A DNA stretch of 14,735 bases from positions 1 through 14,735 of the forward strand of contig CAAGGQ010000070.1 in the NCBI GenBank assembly GCA_900769475.1, given 5' to 3'. Under the pieces are notes generated by a model that saw only the letters and a program-made list of their open reading frames with translations, made no database searches and was not told where the DNA came from. Each line of letters starts with the position of its first letter. The stretch's first letter is position 1. This document shows, piece after piece, positions 12,907 through 14,735 of the stretch. Source of the DNA: Clostridia bacterium (GTDB lineage: Bacteria > Bacillota > Clostridia > Oscillospirales > CAG-272). A program made the position numbers and the translations under genes.

Positions 12907-13932
12907 TCAATCTGCCTTGATGTCGATCTTGTAGCCGGTGAGTCTTGCCGCCAGACGGGCGTTTTGCCCCTCCTTACCAATGGCCAGGGAAAGCTGATCG
13001 GGAGCCACCTGCACGCGGCAGGCTCTCTCGGCGGTCATGGTAACCGAAAGCACCTCGGCGGGAGCCAATGCTGCGGCGATGTATTCCTCGGGCTTTTCGC
13101 TGTAGCGGACGATGTCCACCTTCTCCCCGCGGAGCTCCTCCACCACGGCGGCGATACGTGCACCGTGATTACCGATGCAAGCGCCTACCGGCTCTACGTC
13201 CTCATCCCGAGAGTAGACCGAGATCTTGGTTCTGGAGCCGGCCTCACGGGCCACGCCCTTGACCATAACGATGCCCTCGGCGATCTCGGGGATCTCCAGC
13301 TCGAACATCCGGCGAACCAGACCCGCATGGGCACGGGACAGAGTAACGATGGGGCCTCTGGCCTCCTTGTTGACTTCCATAACGAAGACCTTGATCTTAT
13401 CGCCCACCAGGAAGCTCTCTCCGGGGATCTGCTCGGAGCGCAGGAGCACGGCGCGACCGTTGTCGGTCTCCAGCACCACGTTGCCGTTCTCGTAGTCGAT
13501 CTTGGAAACGGTGGCGGTGATGATCTCCTCGTGCTTGTTCTCGTAGGCCTCCTGCATCACGCGGCGCTCGCCCTCGCGAATGCCCTGGATGATCACAGAT
13601 TTGGCTGCCGCCGCACTCAAACGGCGGAAGTCCTTGGTCTTGACCTCGGTTTCAAAGGTCATGCCAACCTTGTACTTCTTGGCCTTTGCCTTGGCATCGG
13701 CAAGGGAGATCTGGGTCTCGGGATCCTCAACCTCCTCAACGACCTCCTTTTGCTGATATACGCGGACGTCCTTCTTGGCAGGGTCGATGAGAATACGAAC
13801 GTTGGTGTTGTTGCCGTATTCCTTCTTGTAGGCCGAGATCAGTGCCGCCTCGATCTTTTCGATCATATACTCGGCAGGGATGCCCTTTTCCTTTTCCAGC
13901 AGCTCCAGCGCGGTAAAAAACTCTGTGTTCAT
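12907..13932 (-). CDS. nusA: Transcription termination/antitermination factor NusA
   Basis: 341 residues, the short form usual in Bacillota (no C-terminal acidic repeats). NusA binds RNA polymerase and controls pausing, termination and antitermination. The N-terminal polymerase-binding domain covers ~1-125, S1 ~134-199, KH1 ~228-275 (GACIGNHGARI) and KH2 ~285-341 (LAIGKEGQNARLAARLTG). The start at 13932 has AAAGGAT 9 nt upstream. It follows rimP by 33 bp. NusA may act on the hairpin in the leader of its own operon. Confidence 0.97.
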   Translation of the reverse strand: MNTEFFTALELLEKEKGIPAEYMIEKIEAALISAYKKEYGNNTNVRILIDPAKKDVRVYQQKEVVEEVEDPETQISLADAKAKAKKYKVGMTFETEVKTKDFRRLSAAAAKSVIIQGIREGERRVMQEAYENKHEEIITATVSKIDYENGNVVLETDNGRAVLLRSEQIPGESFLVGDKIKVFVMEVNKEARGPIVTLSRAHAGLVRRMFELEIPEIAEGIVMVKGVAREAGSRTKISVYSRDEDVEPVGACIGNHGARIAAVVEELRGEKVDIVRYSEKPEEYIAAALAPAEVLSVTMTAERACRVQVAPDQLSLAIGKEGQNARLAARLTGYKIDIKAD

Positions 13933-13965
13933 CTCAAATTTATCCTTTCTAATATTTCACGCAAA

Positions 13966-14451
13966 TCAAAATTCCGAATCAAAGGCGTAGACCGTGCGCA
14001 AAGAGGCTACGGCCGCGCGGACGAAGGCTTTTTCGCTTCCGTCGGGAAGAGCGATCACGATCCGATCCTCCTCGTCGATCCCCAAAAGAACGCCGCGATA
14101 GCTCTTGGCGCCGTCCAGAGGCGCGTACAGGCGAACCTCTACGTCCCACTCCACGCAGGCGTTGATGTGCATATCGTTCTTCAGCTCCCGCTCAATGCCG
14201 GGGGAGGAGATCTCCAGATGGTACATCTCGTCGATGGGGTCGGCCTCGTCCAGGAGAGGATCGATGGCGCGGTGCACCTTTTCACAATCCTCAATGTTGA
14301 TGCCCTCCTCGCTGTCAATGGTGATGCGAAGATACATATCCGCACCTTCCTTGACGTATTCCACGTCCCAGAGGAAATATCCCAGGGAGGTGACCAGGGG
14401 CTCGGCAATGGCGGTGACCACACCAACCACACCCTTGTTGCTCTTTTTCAT
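13966..14451 (-). CDS. rimP: Ribosome maturation factor RimP
   Basis: 161 residues, standard length. RimP assists late assembly of the 30S subunit. The family core is seen in SLGYFLWDVEYVKEGADMYL, INIEDCEKVHRAIDPLLDE and LEISSPGIEREL (79-90), with a C-terminal SH3-like domain (YRGVLLGIDEEDRIVI). AGAGGTAGG lies just upstream of the ATG. It is the first gene of the rimP-nusA-rnpM-ylxQ-infB-Nudix run and has a clear promoter and leader. Confidence 0.96.
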   Translation of the reverse strand: MKKSNKGVVGVVTAIAEPLVTSLGYFLWDVEYVKEGADMYLRITIDSEEGINIEDCEKVHRAIDPLLDEADPIDEMYHLEISSPGIERELKNDMHINACVEWDVEVRLYAPLDGAKSYRGVLLGIDEEDRIVIALPDGSEKAFVRAAVASLRTVYAFDSEF

Positions 14452-14467
14452 ATCCTACCTCTTATCC

Positions 14468-14503
14468 AAAAATTAAGAGCGGGTTTGGAAAAAACCCACT
14501 CTC
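14468..14503 (-). terminator. Attenuator-like terminator in the rimP leader
   Basis: On the minus strand GAGAGTGGGTTT pairs with AAACCCGCTCTT (14503-14492 with 14486-14475; 12 bp including two G-U pairs, 5-nt loop). AA and TTTTT follow. It lies between the promoter and the rimP start, so it must be bypassed for the operon to be expressed. Confidence 0.65.
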
Positions 14504-14531
14504 TACTCTACTGTATACTTCACTATACCAT

Positions 14532-14560
14532 AGTATAGCACACTTTTTTCCACTTTGCAA
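14532..14560 (-). promoter_or_regulatory. Sigma-A promoter of the rimP operon
   Basis: On the minus strand TTGCAA (14560-14555) and TATACT (14537-14532) with a 17-bp spacer, ~80 bp before rimP. The -10 is half of an inverted repeat (CTATAC/GTATAG, 14523-14528 with 14533-14538), which could be an operator. Confidence 0.75.
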
Positions 14561-14570
14561 TACCTTTTGT

Positions 14571-14609
14571 GAATTTTTTTTAAAATAATGTAATTTTTTT
14601 GCAAAAAAA
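14571..14609. other. AT-rich tract
   Basis: A run of nearly pure A+T (GAATTTTTTTT... to ...GCAAAAAAAG) just upstream of the rimP promoter. It may be an UP-element or easily melted DNA; it adjoins the DnaA-box cluster. Confidence 0.5.
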
Positions 14610-14646
14610 GAGGGAGCTTCCAAGGGGACCCCACATCGTCCTTCAC

Positions 14647-14699
14647 TTTTCCACAATCCCCACATCCCCTGTGGAAAACCCTGTGGAAACTGGGGAAAA
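14647..14699. promoter_or_regulatory. Cluster of DnaA-box-like 9-mers
   Basis: TTTTCCACA (14647-14655, +), its exact complement TGTGGAAAA (14670-14678), TGTGGAAAC (14682-14690) and a weaker TGGGGAAAA (14691-14699). Each of the first three differs from the DnaA box TTATCCACA by one or two bases. The spacing (12 and 9 bp) is typical of clustered boxes. The rest of 14610-14735 shows no gene that I can support. Confidence 0.5.
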
Positions 14700-14735
14700 C
14701 CCTTGTGTTACCTGCCTTTTTTCGACCTTCTTTCC

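Noticed and set aside
12964..14538. 524-codon open frame on the plus strand opposite nusA and rimP
   Set aside because: It spans two certain genes and their gap on the other strand and shows no family motif.
14571..14699. Calling this region oriC
   Set aside because: Only three to four near-consensus boxes are seen and dnaA/dnaN are not in view; kept as a finding only.

Overview
The window looks like a chromosomal piece of an endospore-forming member of the Bacillota, probably a Clostridia (Oscillospirales-like) gut bacterium. Pointers are the rimP-nusA-rnpM-ylxQ-infB order, strong AGGAGG-type ribosome binding sites, TTGACA/TATAAT-type promoters, a fairly high G+C coding sequence, a GH2 glycosidase, and a very short SpoVM-like sporulation gene. 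Genus cannot be set from the sequence alone. Apart from the cut glycosidase at the left edge, every gene I support is on the minus strand.

Layout, left to right. 1-576: 3' end of a GH2 glycosidase (+), closed by a bidirectional terminator shared with the next unit. 649-1985: a small conserved protein of unknown role and a secreted NUC-type nuclease lipoprotein, overlapping by ATGA; their promoter is nested in the terminator of the unit upstream. 2103-5509: an OmpR-type response regulator, a sensor histidine kinase (ATGA overlap) and an exported protein of unknown family. Two near-identical ~30-bp direct repeats (2054-2085, 5599-5628) flank this block, and a 13-bp motif is shared by its two upstream regions. 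5752-6060: a DUF898-like small membrane protein with its own clear promoter. 6167-7822: an unusual fusion of a xylose-isomerase-like TIM barrel with a metallo-beta-lactamase (UlaG-like) domain. 7823-8222: no gene, but a chain of hairpins and a ~104-bp inverted repeat that looks like an interspersed element. 8223-8599: a bicistron of a 32-residue SpoVM homologue and an HPr-like protein without the catalytic histidine. 8691-14451: a translation/transcription operon read rimP, nusA, rnpM (ylxR), ylxQ, infB, Nudix hydrolase. rbfA, the usual gene after infB, is not there. 14452-14735: a leader with a strong promoter and an attenuator-like hairpin, then an AT-rich tract beside a cluster of DnaA-box-like 9-mers.

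How the parts work together. The rimP operon makes 30S maturation, elongation/antitermination, RNase P modulation and initiation factors from one promoter about 80 bp upstream, possibly tuned by the leader hairpin. The two-component block probably senses an extracytoplasmic signal; the shared motif suggests the regulator acts on its own promoter and on the exported protein. The most notable items are the very short spoVM gene and its HPr-like partner, the TIM-barrel/lactonase fusion, the repeat-flanked two-component block, and the DnaA-box cluster beside rimP.
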